A stretch of DNA of 34,623 bases from Acanthamoeba lenticulata (Eukaryota > Discosea > Longamoebia > Acanthamoebidae), in contig NAVB01000265.1 of assembly GCA_002179805.1 (NCBI GenBank), forward strand, positions 1-34,623, in the 5' to 3' direction. Under the pieces are notes generated by a model. It saw only the letters and a program-made list of their open reading frames with translations, ran no database searches and had not been told where the DNA came from. Positions 21,481 through 32,600 of this stretch are shown here, piece after piece (position 1 is the stretch's first letter; the number at the start of each line of letters is the position of its first letter). Position numbers and translations under genes: made by a program.

Positions 21481-23756
21481 ATGGAGGCCTCTGCAGGCGG
21501 CCCAAAGAAGCGCGGGCGCGTTTCGGCTGCTTGCGTCATGTGTCGGCTTTCGCGCCTCTCTTGTGATGGGTATGCCTCAACCCACTGTTTTTGTTTCATT
21601 TATTTTAACCGCCCCCCGTCGCCACGAGTAGGCAACACCCCTGCCTACGATGCGTTCAAAGCAATGCGGCTTCCTCGTGCGTCTACGTGGAGCCAAAGAA
21701 ACGAGGTCGCCCAAGTCGCCGCCGAACAGACTCAAAGCCTGAAGGCACGTGCCCCCTCTTCTCCCTGCATAAATCCTGCTTGGATGCACCAGGCCTCGTC
21801 TCATCTTGCCTCCGTGGAGCAGCTCCTGTGCCCATCGCGCCGGTTCCCCTCGTGGCACCTCAGGCCCAGGTCGCCCGCGTGTTGGCCGCTGCCGCACCTG
21901 TACCACCGCTGACCCCCGCCGTGCCCGCCGCTGACGGCCTGCGCCGACCAGCCGTCTCACCGACGGCGCCTGTCGGCCCGACCGCGACGCCCACGCCGAC
22001 GCACACCGCCGCCACAATGGCCGCGGCCGAGCGAGAACCCAGCGGGGTCGACGTCGTGGTCGACCTCCTCACGCGCGAGGTGCAGCAGAGCCGGGCACAC
22101 CTGCGCGCCGCCGAGCAGCGGCTGGCCCAGATCGAGGAGGAGAACCGCGCCCTGCGTCTGCAGCGCTTCCCGCATCCTGGCCCCGGGCTCACCACGGGGG
22201 GCGGTCCGGAGGATGCGTGGACGCAGCGGCGGCGCATTCTGAGCGTCATGCCCTTCCTCAGCGACTACCCCGAGCTGGCCTCGCCCAGCGTGCCCTTTGT
22301 CGTCACCGACATCGACACGTGCGTCGTCGTACTCGTCGTCCTTGTCCTCATCTTTGTCCTCGTCCCGCGATTGACCTCTTATTGGCGCGGGGGCGGGGGG
22401 TTGATTGGCTTCACAACAGCAAGCCGGTGGTGGTGGTCAAGGTGACGCTCCGGCAGCCGCTGCCCATGGTCTGCGTCTTTGCCAACGCGCCCTTTTGCTC
22501 GCTCGTGAACTGCAGCATGGTCCGTGCCCCGCCTCCCCCGCCCCCTTCTTTCTTCTCTGAGCTGCTCACTGAATCCGCGTCTGCTGCGGTCCTTCTCCGC
22601 CAGGCGGAGCTGATCGGGGAGCGGGCGCTCACGTCGCTTCTGTTTGACTACCGCAACAAGATCAAGCTCCTCTCCTTCTCCATCACCACCCGGTACGCAC
22701 TGCGCTCTCGCCTCGGGCCCGACTTGGCCTGGTCTGCTGGCTCACACATGGGGGGGTCGGCGCAGGGGCGATCGCATTTCGGCGCCGACAAGCGTGTCGA
22801 CGCTGCTCCTCCACAAGGACGGGTCGATCATGCGCGTGCCCTCCACCATCCAGCTCTTCCGCCTTACCGACGGCCAGGTACCTTTTTTTGATATATTTAT
22901 TTAATTTTTCATTTTCGTAATTTTTTTTTGTAATTGTTTCTAAATTTTGTCGCACAGCTCGGGTGGATGGTGGCCACCTACGAGGACTCCTCCTTCCAGG
23001 TGGAGGGGATGAGCGCCCTCGAGAGGTCGTCCCCGCGCCTCTACGCCCGCCTGCGTACGTCGCCCCGCCCTGCCCCGTCCCGCCCTGTTTGCCGCGGCTT
23101 CTCTGACGTCGGAGGCCGATATCTGCGGAGCAGTGTCCTTCTCGCAGGACTCGGGCGTGGTCGGGAGCCTGGCCGAGGTGGTCGAGCGGCGGAAGGACGC
23201 GATTCGCGAGTGCGAGCGGCAGGAGTGGCGCGACCTGCTCTTGCCCATGTGCAACATGGGCCCGCGCATCCTCGCTGCGCTGACGCAGGACAGCAGCTCG
23301 GGGAACTCGTCCCTCCCGCCCCTCTTGCCCTCGCAACAGCACAGCGAGGCGGCGCCGTTGGCGCCATTGCCCACTTCGTCATTTTCGTCGTCCCCGTCGG
23401 CGTCGCCCTCCAGCACGAACTCTTCGCCTCCGACGATGATGGCGATGTCGTCGTCCTGGGACACCATGGTGCAGCCCGACTCACAGCGCGTCTGGTGGGC
23501 TGCGGCCCTCTCCGGAGGCGACGCCTCGCTCCCGCCGCCTTCGTTGTCGTCGTCTTCGCTGTCGGCCTACCACCAGGAGACAAGCTTCATGGCCGCCACC
23601 AACGGCAACGTCGGCGCGGCCGACGAGAGCTCGTCTGCTGGCGGCCCGCCACCGGTGCCAGCGTCGCCATTCCAGGCGATGTCGGCGCTGTTCGACCAGT
23701 CTGTCGACCAGTCTGTCGACGCCTTCCCCTCCTCGCCCTCCCTGTGGCTCGGCTGA
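21481..23756 (+). CDS. Zn2Cys6 (fungal-type) transcription factor with PAS-like region
   Basis: Exons 21481-21569, 21632-22318, 22420-22519, 22604-22692, 22766-22877, 22958-23054 and 23134-23756 give 1797 nt, 598 aa. The binuclear cluster CVMCRLSRLSC...CLRC...C has six cysteines at 18, 21, 28, 34, 37 and 45 (spacing 2, 6, 5, 2, 7), followed by a basic linker KKRGRPSRRR. A Pro/Ala-rich stretch leads to a heptad-like helix (~200-228) suited to dimerisation. The region from VPFVVTDIDT through VCVFANAPFCSLVNC to GWMVATYEDSSF resembles a PAS fold, as in the fungal Rds2/Ert1/AcuK group. The tail is Ser/Pro-rich and low-complexity. Predicted to be a nuclear DNA-binding regulator; targets unknown. 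A 48-nt segment (21745-21792) could be a GC-AG intron; it keeps the frame either way. Confidence 0.85.
23694..23717 (+). repeat. 12-nt perfect tandem duplication in coding sequence
   Basis: The unit gaccagtctgtc occurs twice in direct succession, encoding DQSV twice near the C terminus of the Zn2Cys6 protein. It adds four residues without shifting the frame. Confidence 0.9.
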
Positions 23757-23825
23757 TGGGCGAGGTATATTGTGTGTGTTGGTGAGACTCCTCCTATTTT
23801 TTGACAATATTTGTACATATGGGTT

Positions 23826-23831
23826 AATAAA
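23826..23831 (+). terminator. Putative poly(A) signal of the Zn2Cys6 gene
   Basis: AATAAA in an AT-rich stretch, 69 nt after the TGA at 23756, in the interval where this gene converges with the small monooxygenase-like gene. Confidence 0.45.
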
Positions 23832-23939
23832 TTAAACAGAAGGCGCGAACATGTATCGCGTCAGCTTATCTTCAGCATGTATCCGTCATCTCTCTTTCTC
23901 TCGAAAGTTGTGCTACTGGCAATCACCACGTTGGCAAGT

Positions 23940-23945
23940 TTTATT
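23940..23945 (-). terminator. Putative poly(A) signal of the small monooxygenase-like gene
   Basis: AATAAA on the - strand, 15 nt beyond the stop codon at 23961. The 3' untranslated region would be very short. Confidence 0.45.
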
Positions 23946-23960
23946 CTGGGCCACTCTTCA

Positions 23961-24320
23961 TCACAGGTTTGCCTTGGCGGCATCGGGGGAGGCCTTGGCG
24001 ACAAAGGAGTAGTCACGTTCTACTCGGGCAATGCGGGTTGTGAAGGCACTGTACCACCTCTCGCGTCCGTACTGCTGTGCCAGCTGGTGTTCAGCAACGG
24101 CCTTCCAGGCCCGGATCGACGCGAGGTCTGTCCAATAGGAGACGGTCACGCCCAGACCCGTCTCGCCTTCTCGTACGCTCTCCACTCCGAGGTAGCCCGG
24201 CTGCTGGCTGGCCAAGGACACCATGCGCTGCGCCATCACGGCATAGCCTTCAGTGTCGTTTTCGGTCCGCCTGGAGGTGAAGATGACTGCATAGTACGGA
24301 GGTTTAGGCGTGGTGGCCAT
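23961..24320 (-). CDS. Antibiotic-biosynthesis-monooxygenase (ABM) fold protein
   Basis: Intronless, 119 aa. PPYYAVIFTSRR, the central MVSLASQQPGYLGVESVREG, and GVTVSYWTDLASIRAWKAV followed by HQ form the pattern of dimeric alpha/beta-barrel ABM-domain proteins, which are widespread in bacteria. Known members oxidise small aromatic molecules or degrade haem without cofactors; others are of unknown function. The tryptophan-rich SYW...W segment is typical of the bacterial YqjZ-like subgroup. There is no targeting signal, so it is probably cytosolic. The lack of introns beside intron-dense genes and a bacterial-type fold suggest horizontal acquisition, but small genes may lack introns by chance. 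Substrate unknown. Confidence 0.85.
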   Translation of the reverse strand: MATTPKPPYYAVIFTSRRTENDTEGYAVMAQRMVSLASQQPGYLGVESVREGETGLGVTVSYWTDLASIRAWKAVAEHQLAQQYGRERWYSAFTTRIARVERDYSFVAKASPDAAKANL

Positions 24321-24460
24321 ACTGCTTGCTCTGCACTGGCTGACCCTTGTTGTGCTCTTCTTCCACTTCCGGTTTTAATTAAATTTTAAACAAAAAACTT
24401 TAAATTGAAGAAGAGGGGAAGGAGAGGAGGCTTCTCCTTCCTGTGCAAACCAGTACATCA

Positions 24461-24466
24461 TTTATT
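24461..24466 (-). terminator. Putative poly(A) signal of the fascin-like gene
   Basis: AATAAA on the - strand, about 100 nt beyond the stop at 24565. Position-based inference. Confidence 0.35.
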
Positions 24467-24564
24467 GAACACAAGTCTCCACGGCCCAATCCAGAGAGTA
24501 ATATACAAACAACAACATGAAAAGCAAATATTGGTCAGAGAGAGAGAGAAGAGAGTTGTGTGCA

Positions 24565-27500
24565 TCACACGTGGACGTGGAAGCGGGCGCGGTCGACCAT
24601 GCGCTGGAGGTTGGCCTGGAGTTGGACCGTCAGGACGGCCGACATCTCCGGCTCGCCGCCTTGCTCGCCGGCACCTGACGGGCCCACGGCCGCCATCGGG
24701 CCCGAAGACGCGCTCGACGTCGAGGCCGCCGACACCGCCGCATGTGTCGACGACGACGATCCCGGCGACGATGTTGACGTCGACGAAGAGGAAGAGGAAG
24801 ACGACGAGCCTGAAGCGGACGACGCCGAGGCCAGCAGCGAACTACTCAACGTCGCTTCATGCAGCTCGGCATAGAGGCGACTGAGCACGGCGGGCCACTT
24901 GGACCGACACCAGCGCAGCACCCAGACCACCTCCTCGCGCTTCTGGGCCGCCTCGCTCGACTCGCCCGATGTCGTCGTCGTTGTCGTCGTTGATGTGGAC
25001 GTCGTCATCGGCTGCGGCGGCGGCGAGGTCGGGGCGGGCGTGTTGTTGGGTACGGGCGCGAGGTAGACCTGGCCCTGGGCGTTGGCCGTCAGGAAGCAGC
25101 CCTGCGGCGGCCCGCGGTCGCCCTTCTCGGCGGGCCGCTCGATGTAGAGCAGCACGGCGAGTTCAGTGTCGAGCTCACGCTCGAGCTCCTCGTCCTCGTC
25201 GGCCATCTGGCCGCGCCGCCCGGCCATGGAGCCGATCCTGGTCCCTTGCTGTGGCAGCGGCTGGTCCGCTGCGCGGGCCTCACGGGCGCGGCGCCGTTCG
25301 TCTTCCTTGTTGTTGAGATCAAAGTGGACGATGAAGAAGTAATAGGGCTCCGTCGAAGTGGCCTCGATCTCGACGTTGGCCGGCGCGCCGCCCACCAAGC
25401 CCGCGGACAACGAAAGCTGCAGCTGGCCCTTGCTGCTGTTCCCACCTCCGCCGCCACTGCTCGCGCCAAGGCCGCCGCCGCTGCTGCTGCCGCCGCCGCT
25501 GTTGTCGCTCCGGCCCCACTGGGGCACGAGGAAGAGGCCCTCGTGGGAGCGCAGGGCCACCCGCTGCGGGTCGGTCGGGTGCAGCTCGAGCCACCAGGCG
25601 TCATAGATGGGCGACGGCACAAAGGCCGCCGTGTTGACCTTGTTGATTCGCTTTGACTCGGACGCTGCAATTGCAATGCAACCATCACCATCATCAACAC
25701 GAAAAGGAAGCCGTGAGATGAGCGCTTGTTTCCCGCATGGTGGGTGGGGGGGGGAGGAGGCGTGTCGACGTACAGGCCAGCTCAACTACGTTGCGCGAGC
25801 GGAGGTATTTGCCGTGCGCCGCAACGCGCAGGTAGACGCGGTTCACGTCGGCCAGCCGCACCGACCAGTATTGGCCCTGCCCATGATGCACCGACGTGAG
25901 CCAACAGCCTTGGCGGGGGCCAGGGCCAGTGTCGGAAAGGGGGGACCGGCGGACCTTGTTGACCGACGCCGAGTCCTTGGCTGCCGTCACGAAGTTGCTG
26001 CGCTTACTCGGCGGACAGAGACTAGAGTGGTAGTAGTAGTGGTGGTGGTCCCCCATGATGGTGAGGCCAACTGACGTCTCAAACAACACTCGGAGTTGTT
26101 GTTTTAGGAATGCGTACTATTTGTCGGAGTGGGGCGTGCGAAGGGTCATGCTCTCGCCGTCGGGGGTCTGCACGGCGGTCCACTCCCAGCGGCACGCGTC
26201 GGTCACCTTCGCCGACTTGGCCACCACTGCGCCCTGTGTGCTCGTCCCCACCGGCCATCGGTCTCACCCAGTTCAGCCTCATCATCATCATCATCATCCC
26301 ATCATGGGGGGAGGGGAGCATCATCACCTTTACCGCATCGACCAAGGCCAGATACCGGCCGTGGACGCTCCTAAGGGACACAAAGTAGGACTCGGGCTCG
26401 CTGTTCTCTGCAGCCGACTTCTTGGCCTGGCAAGTTTCCATCCGCCACGCCGTCTCCCGCGTCGGCTCTGTCCCCCCAGTTGCCCTGGTCAATCACGGCT
26501 CGACAGGACACAACACGACGCGAGCGCACAACACACACGCGGGCGTACGGGGACTGAGATAGACGGAGCCGTCCGGCTTGGCGGCGAGATAGCGGCCGGC
26601 CCAGGAGAGATGGAGGTCCTCGCCCACGAACTTCTCGGTGGCGCGCCATGACACCGCCGTCGCGCGAAGGGCGCCACGGCCCTTGCTGCTCCGCCGCGCG
26701 GAGCCCGCCTCCCACTGGTCGCGCTCGGCCTCGCGGGCGGCCGCGCCGCTGGCGCCGAGCGCCGTTGCCGCGTCAGAGGACGACGACGAGTAAAAGGCCG
26801 ACTCGAAGGCGTCGAACAGGAACGGCGCGAGCTCGGCATCTCGGAAGCGCAGGCGCTGGCGCTCGCGGAAGGCCGCCGCGAAGCTGCGGAACTCGTAGGA
26901 CCACAGGTCCCGCGCGCTGGCCAGCAGCGTCGCCGGCGTGTGGAACGCCAGGCCCGGTGTCCCGCCCGAGCCCGAGGAGCCGAGGCGGCCGATCATGGGC
27001 GAGCGCACATTCTTGAGCCTGAGGCTCCCGCCGCTGGAATGTGGCGACGAGGCCAAGGGCGGCGGGCCAGACGTGAAGGTGCTGGCGCGCCCGCGCTCGG
27101 TTTCCTCCATGGAAAGCGATTGCTGGATGTAATTTGCGCGCGTCTCGTCGCTGCTGCTCTTGCCGCTGGCCGTCCGCGCGCGCCGCGCCTGCCTGATCTC
27201 GCCACTGCCGCCGCCGCCGCCGCCGCCGACCGTGGTGACACCGGTGGTAGCGGTGGAGGTGGTCCCCTCCGTAACGCGCCCGCGTTTCTGGATGGACCTG
27301 AAGAGTTTACCGCGTACGGTCTTGTCCGAGTCGCTCAGGGCCGCGCTGGCCAACTCAGCCTCGGACTCACTGCCGAGCTCGCTGCTCCCGCCGCTGTCGC
27401 TCTTGCCCGTCTCAGCGCTGCCGCTCTCGCTAAGCTCGCTCTCGCCCGAGGCCGAGAGTGTCTGCACGAAGGAGGAGGCGTCGCCCGACGACAGGACCGA

Positions 27501-29645
27501 CGTCGACGTCGACGTTTGTTCCAAATCGGCCCCATCAGCCGACTCGGTCTTGGACTTGGCCTTGTCAACCTTTGACTTGCTCTTCTTCTTCTTTTTCTTG
27601 CTGGGCGGTTTGTCGAGGAGGCCGAGCTGGTTGAGCGCGTCCTTGTGCTTGGAATTCTTCTCCTTTTTCTTGTCTTTTTTCTTGTCCTTCTTGTCCTTGC
27701 GCTCCTTCTTCAGCTCGGCGACGTTGATCTTGTCCTTGTAGGGGTCGCCCATGCTCTTGTGTCGGGAATGGCGGAGGAGCCCCTTGCGCCGCTCGGCCGA
27801 CTCTGCCAGATCGATCTCGAAGGACGACGGCGATGTTGGTGACTGCGACGTGGCCATCACGGCCCGATCGGCCGAAAGGCGCAGCGGCCGGTGGGTGAAC
27901 GGGCTGCCGGCGAGCCGCAGCTCCGACCGCCGCCGCTCCTCGTCGGCTTCGCGCTGCTCCTGCTCGAGGCGGAGGAGCTCGCGCAGGCGGGCGGCCTGAT
28001 CCGCGGCGGCCACGGCCCGGCCGCGTAAGTCTTGGTAATAGGCCTGCAGGCGGCGCTCCAGGATGATGTGGAGGCTCTCGAGCTGCATGATGGCGGCGAT
28101 GACCACCCCGAGCCGGCCGGCCTCCAGGTAGCGATAAAGCCGCCATGCGGGCCCGTAGGCGCTGCGGTAGTGGGGGCCGCCGACAGTGCTGCCGCCGGAG
28201 CTGCGCAGCAGGCGGGCCAGGTTCTGCTCGAACTCGCGGTGCAGCTTCATGGGGTACTTCATGAGGGCCTCCTGGAGCAGGTCCCAGGCTGAGCCCCACA
28301 CGCGCCGGCGCTCGCGCAGGGCGGAGGCGCCGGCGCAGCCAGGCGAGGGCGCCACGGCGGTCGTGAGCGAGAGCTCGCACAGGACAGTGATCATCTCGAT
28401 GGTGGCCTTGCACAGCAGGTCCTGGTTGAGGTCGATTTGGTGTTTCTTGTCCTGCCGCTTGGTGTCCTCTCGCCGCTGCTGGCGCTGGGCTGCCGTGGTC
28501 GCCGTCGTGGGCGCGATGGCGCTGCCCCTGGGCGTCTCCGGCGCCGCCGCAGCCGAATGGAGGTCGCCCTTGCTGCCGCTGCCGCCGCGTATGCCCTTCT
28601 TGAGCAGGGCCGCCATGGTGTCTCGCTTCTTGAGGATGTTGATGGCCTGCTCGTAGTGCTTGAGGGCCGAGTCGAGCAGTCCGCGCTTGACGCTGCGTAT
28701 GTCGATCTTGGCAGCCTCCCCGGGCTTGCGCCGCGACGTGGTTGGGGACATACTGGCACTGGTGCCGCCATTCTGCTCGGCGGCCGCCATATTGCCCGAC
28801 AGGCCGCCCATCATCGCCGACGGGCCCTCCTCGCCGCGGTCGCTGGCGCGGGCCGCAGCGCTCGTGGCCGGTAGCGGCGGGGCGTAGCAAGCGAGGAAGT
28901 AGACCACCTTGGCCAGGTGGAGCAGCGTGTGGACCGAGTCGGTGATGCTCTTGAGCGCAAACTCAAACTTGCCTTGGGCAAACGTCAGAAGGAGGCCGCA
29001 CTTCTTGCGCTCCTCGTCGGAGAGGCTGATCTTGTCCTCGATCAAGCGGGCCGACTTCATGAACAGGGCCATGCCCTCGCACGAGGCGATCAAGTGCATG
29101 TGCTTGACCTTGACCGACAGGTCGAGCAAGTGCGGGTCCAGGAACTCGAACTTGGTCGGCAGCGGGTTGCTCGGCGTGGCGAGGTTGAGCTCCTGGAAAA
29201 TCATGGGCTGGTTGGACATCACGATGCCCAGCATCTCGCACAGGCGGTAGAAGAACAGGCCCTGGTACAGCAGCGGCTGGGCGCGCGTGTGGCACTCCCA
29301 TTCGCGCTGGGTCAGCGCAAACTTGCCAAACTTGGACCGGATGGCGAGCTTCATGGGAAGCAAGTCGTTCAGGAGCTCTTCGTCCCGGAACTGGTCCATG
29401 AAGGTCGAGTCGGGCGCGGCCGTCGCTTCGCCTTCATCGGAGAAGTGGCGCCCGATGTAGACCGTCTCCGCGCCAGAGTTCCGGTTCTCAACGCTGTTGG
29501 CAGACGCGGTCTCGGCCTCCTCGGGCGAAGCATCGTCGCGGAGTGTTCGCTTGATGTCGCCCGAGATGATTGGCTTTGCCATACGCAGTGTCGGTCGAAA
29601 GGCCGCCTCTGCAGCATCGCCCGCCATCATCAGCGTTGTCAGCAT
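24565..29645 (-). CDS. Large protein with C-terminal fascin-like beta-trefoil repeats
   Basis: Exons 29645-26549, 26467-26328, 26233-26118, 26021-25774 and 25664-24565 give 4701 nt, 1566 aa (1545 aa if the ATG at 29582 is used). The first ~250 residues form a well-structured, largely helical region I do not recognise (LLPMKLAIRSKFGKFAL, LLYQGLFFYRLCEMLG). Low-complexity and helical segments follow, then a Lys-rich stretch (~640-690, repeated KDKK) and a long Ser/Glu-rich region. From ~1000 on there are fascin/actin-crosslinking signatures: HLSWAGRYLAAKPDGSVYLS, YFVSLRSVHGRYLAL, WTAVQTPDGESMTLRT, RVYLRVAAHGKYLRSR. These imply one or two beta-trefoils interrupted by Ser/Gly inserts. Binding to actin is inferred from family only. 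No signal or membrane segment. Confidence 0.78.
26279..26298. repeat. ATC trinucleotide run in an intron
   Basis: About six ATC units (GAT on the coding strand) inside the intron 26234-26327 of the fascin-like gene. Confidence 0.8.
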
Positions 29646-29648
29646 CAA

Positions 29649-32600
29649 CTACCATGGACGACGCCCCAAAAATCCATCACACGTACGGCGCTTTCGCTGA
29701 TCGCGGTGGTGAATGTAGTATTCGAGCCCACGATCCTCGTCCGCGAGCGTCTTGATGGTGCTGCCCAGTTCGGCCTCAGGAGGGACCTGCGCGCAGAACG
29801 GCCCCAGCCCAGATGTCAGCCTCGAGCTGGCGCGGGGAGGGCAGGAGTGCAAAAGCGGTCCGACCATTTTGCGCTGTTGGCCCAAGGCACTGTGCATGCG
29901 GTTGGCCGGTTGCGTCGCTGTCCAAAACTTGGAGGACAGGGGGTGCTGCCCGGCGAACAGGTTGAACAGGTTGAGCACCAGCTGACGATAGGGCTCGCTC
30001 GAGGGCACCTTGAGCTGCTTCATCTTCTCGCGGAGAAGCGCTCGGATGAAGTTCTTGCCCACACGAGCCGCCATCTGTTCGCGAGAGCAGACGATCAGCC
30101 TCCAGCAACAAGCGAGACACTCCACGAGTTGGGCCTGGCCCGGGCTTGAGGCGCACCTCGGTGAATATGATGTTCGAGTAGACGGTCCCGACGGAAGTGG
30201 CGGTGCCGTCGGTGGCCTGGGTGAACCCATCGGCCAGGTAGTTGCGGGCCGTCTCGAGAAACTTGCTGCGGAGCAGGCCCAGATATCTAGCGTTCAACAA
30301 CAATTGTTAGTTGGCGCAGTTGTTCTCGCGCTGGCCAAGAGGGGGCGACGAGGAGGAGCGCGTACCGCATGTTGACGCCGCAGGTGTGCATGCGGTGAAG
30401 TATATGGTGGAGATGCTGATGCTGGAGACTAACGCTGATGCCTTGCTCCCCGTACGTGAACTGTTTGACGCCATTGCGGTTAGAAACGCAGATGAAGATG
30501 AGGACGGGCCCAACGACAAAATCTGCGGTCAGAAGGAGATAGCGCGTACCTCGTCTGGCTTCAGTTTAATGCACCGGAACGTCAGCTCGAGAGTCAGTTC
30601 AGGAACCACCTTTTCCAACAGCCAGCGGGTGGCATCGGCCACCTGAAGAGAGAACATGCATCACCGATAAGTCGTGTGCCGCGCGTCGTGGGAGACTCTG
30701 TTGCCACATCCCAGATTAAGGGATCGTACCTCAGCATTGTGGACGTGTGCGTTCTTGTCGGCGGCGATCCATCGGCTGCAGGCATCGCTGCACAGCGGGA
30801 CAGAATAGGACCCGACCAACTCGGGCCGCAGCATGCGGTAGAAGAGGCCGCGCGTCGGGACGACAGGAAAGTAGCGCCTCACGTAGAGGATATCCTCCGG
30901 CGGGTAAACGCGGCTAAAGTCCAGGAGGTAGAGCTTGCCATCGGCTCCCCAGTGGCCTGGCAGCGCAGAACACGTTAGAAGTCAGAGTCTGGCTTGGAAG
31001 CAGGACGAGGGAGGCGGGAGGAGCGCACCTTCAACGTCGCCAGGCCCGTAGAGGAACCGGTTGCGTACACGGTGGCCCTTGAGGTTGAGCCGAGAAAAGA
31101 CGGCTGAGAATGTCGTGTCAGCAAACAATAACAGCGATCGAGACGCCAAGATCGCATGTCGATGGCCGCCAAGGAGAAGGGGAAGGGCGCACCTTTGAAT
31201 TTGCGATTGAAGAGCGGATAGGTGGTGTAGACGGTTCGGCCTCCATCGTGCGACCTAACACCCACAGAGCAAAGTCAGCCACCTTTGGTCATTCAGAAGC
31301 TGGATGGCGAGGACCAAGTGCAGTGCGCAGCGGTTATGCCTGGCAGTACCCATAGCAAATCGTCTGGTGCGAAATGGGCATCACAGAACAAGCTAGCAAG
31401 CGGAAGCCGCGGTAGTCGACCACCGTTTCTGAGAAGCGGAGGAACGTCAACATGTAGCAGAGGATCGCCGTACACAGAAGAAGCGAGTAGTAGAGGAGGG
31501 TCCACGCCTGCTTCGTAACGTACCAAGAGGGAGCATGACGCCTTCGGCTCGGGCGTGAGCCGAGTCCTCGATCCGGGCCAGAGAACGCAGCTCGTGGCCT
31601 GAAATGAACGCATGAAGTGAGACTCGGCTACTGGAGGAGGAAGAAGAAGAACAATGCGAGGAACGGACCAGCGGCCTTCATGGCGGCAGAGTCGTCGGGA
31701 AAGTCGCCTCCATACATCCACGTCCCAGAGACGAGCTCCGTATCAAGTGCGTACTTGAAGCTGTGGAGAAGAAGGTGCGTGTTGGTACAGAAGGACGTAC
31801 AATGCGACCGGCCAAAGCAGGAACGTACAGGATGCCTTGTACGATGAACTTCTCTCCGCCCGCAATGCCGCCTTGTCGATTGAAGCGAGGGAGAACAGGA
31901 CACGTAAGAGAAACCCACGTAGTCATGGCTAAACAACAACCATTTGGGTGTAACGTACCCATGTCGAGCGGCTTGATGGTTTTTTGGTCTGTTGGCAGGT
32001 AGCGCTCGCTGATAATAATGCCTGTGTGTAGCACATTGGGGGGGGGGGTTAGTGGCGTCCAGCAGGCCGCAGAAGTAGAACGTTCTCGGCATGCAGAGGT
32101 GCGTACGGCCATAGACTTCGGCGGCATGCTGAAAGTCGTGGGCGAGGTATGCAAGCTGTTGGTACTTGTTTTCGTCATCTTTGAGGCGCACCAGATCTTG
32201 AAATCGCTGGTTCCATACGCTGTCTGAGCTGCGGCCAAGATTGCCTCGATCAATGCCTCTTAAGGCGCGCTCCATATCCTCTTCCTCCGAAGTGTCCCAG
32301 TCCTCTTCTTCCTCATCCGGCGAAACGTAGTCTTCTTCATCTGTGCCAGCGTCGTCGTCGCTTGAGCCGTATGATGAATCGTCAGATGAGGCCTCATCCT
32401 CGCTCTTGTTATTTCCTCCATACGCGCCAACGTCCTCTTGTGTCAAACCTTCCGCGAGCAGAGTCGATTGTGCTGTCGTTGGTGCTGTAACAACCGCCGT
32501 GGTGGTAAACAGATGGGTCTCGTCTTCGTAGAAGTTCCCACTGTTCACCGTCTGGAGCGTTGGCGCTTCGACTGCAGCGTCGTCACCACGCTCAGGCGGT

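Noticed and set aside
23694..23717. Possible CRISPR or satellite from the tandem repeat
   Set aside because: Only two 12-nt copies, inside a coding exon, without spacers.
28917..30149. 410-codon open frame on the + strand spanning two genes
   Set aside because: Antisense to conserved coding exons of both the fascin-like and CLU genes; no domain-like content.
30307..30519. Ser-rich frame on the - strand
   Set aside because: The alternative frame carries the CLU element CGVNMRYLG, reached in frame by a typical 89-nt intron; the Ser-rich frame breaks it.
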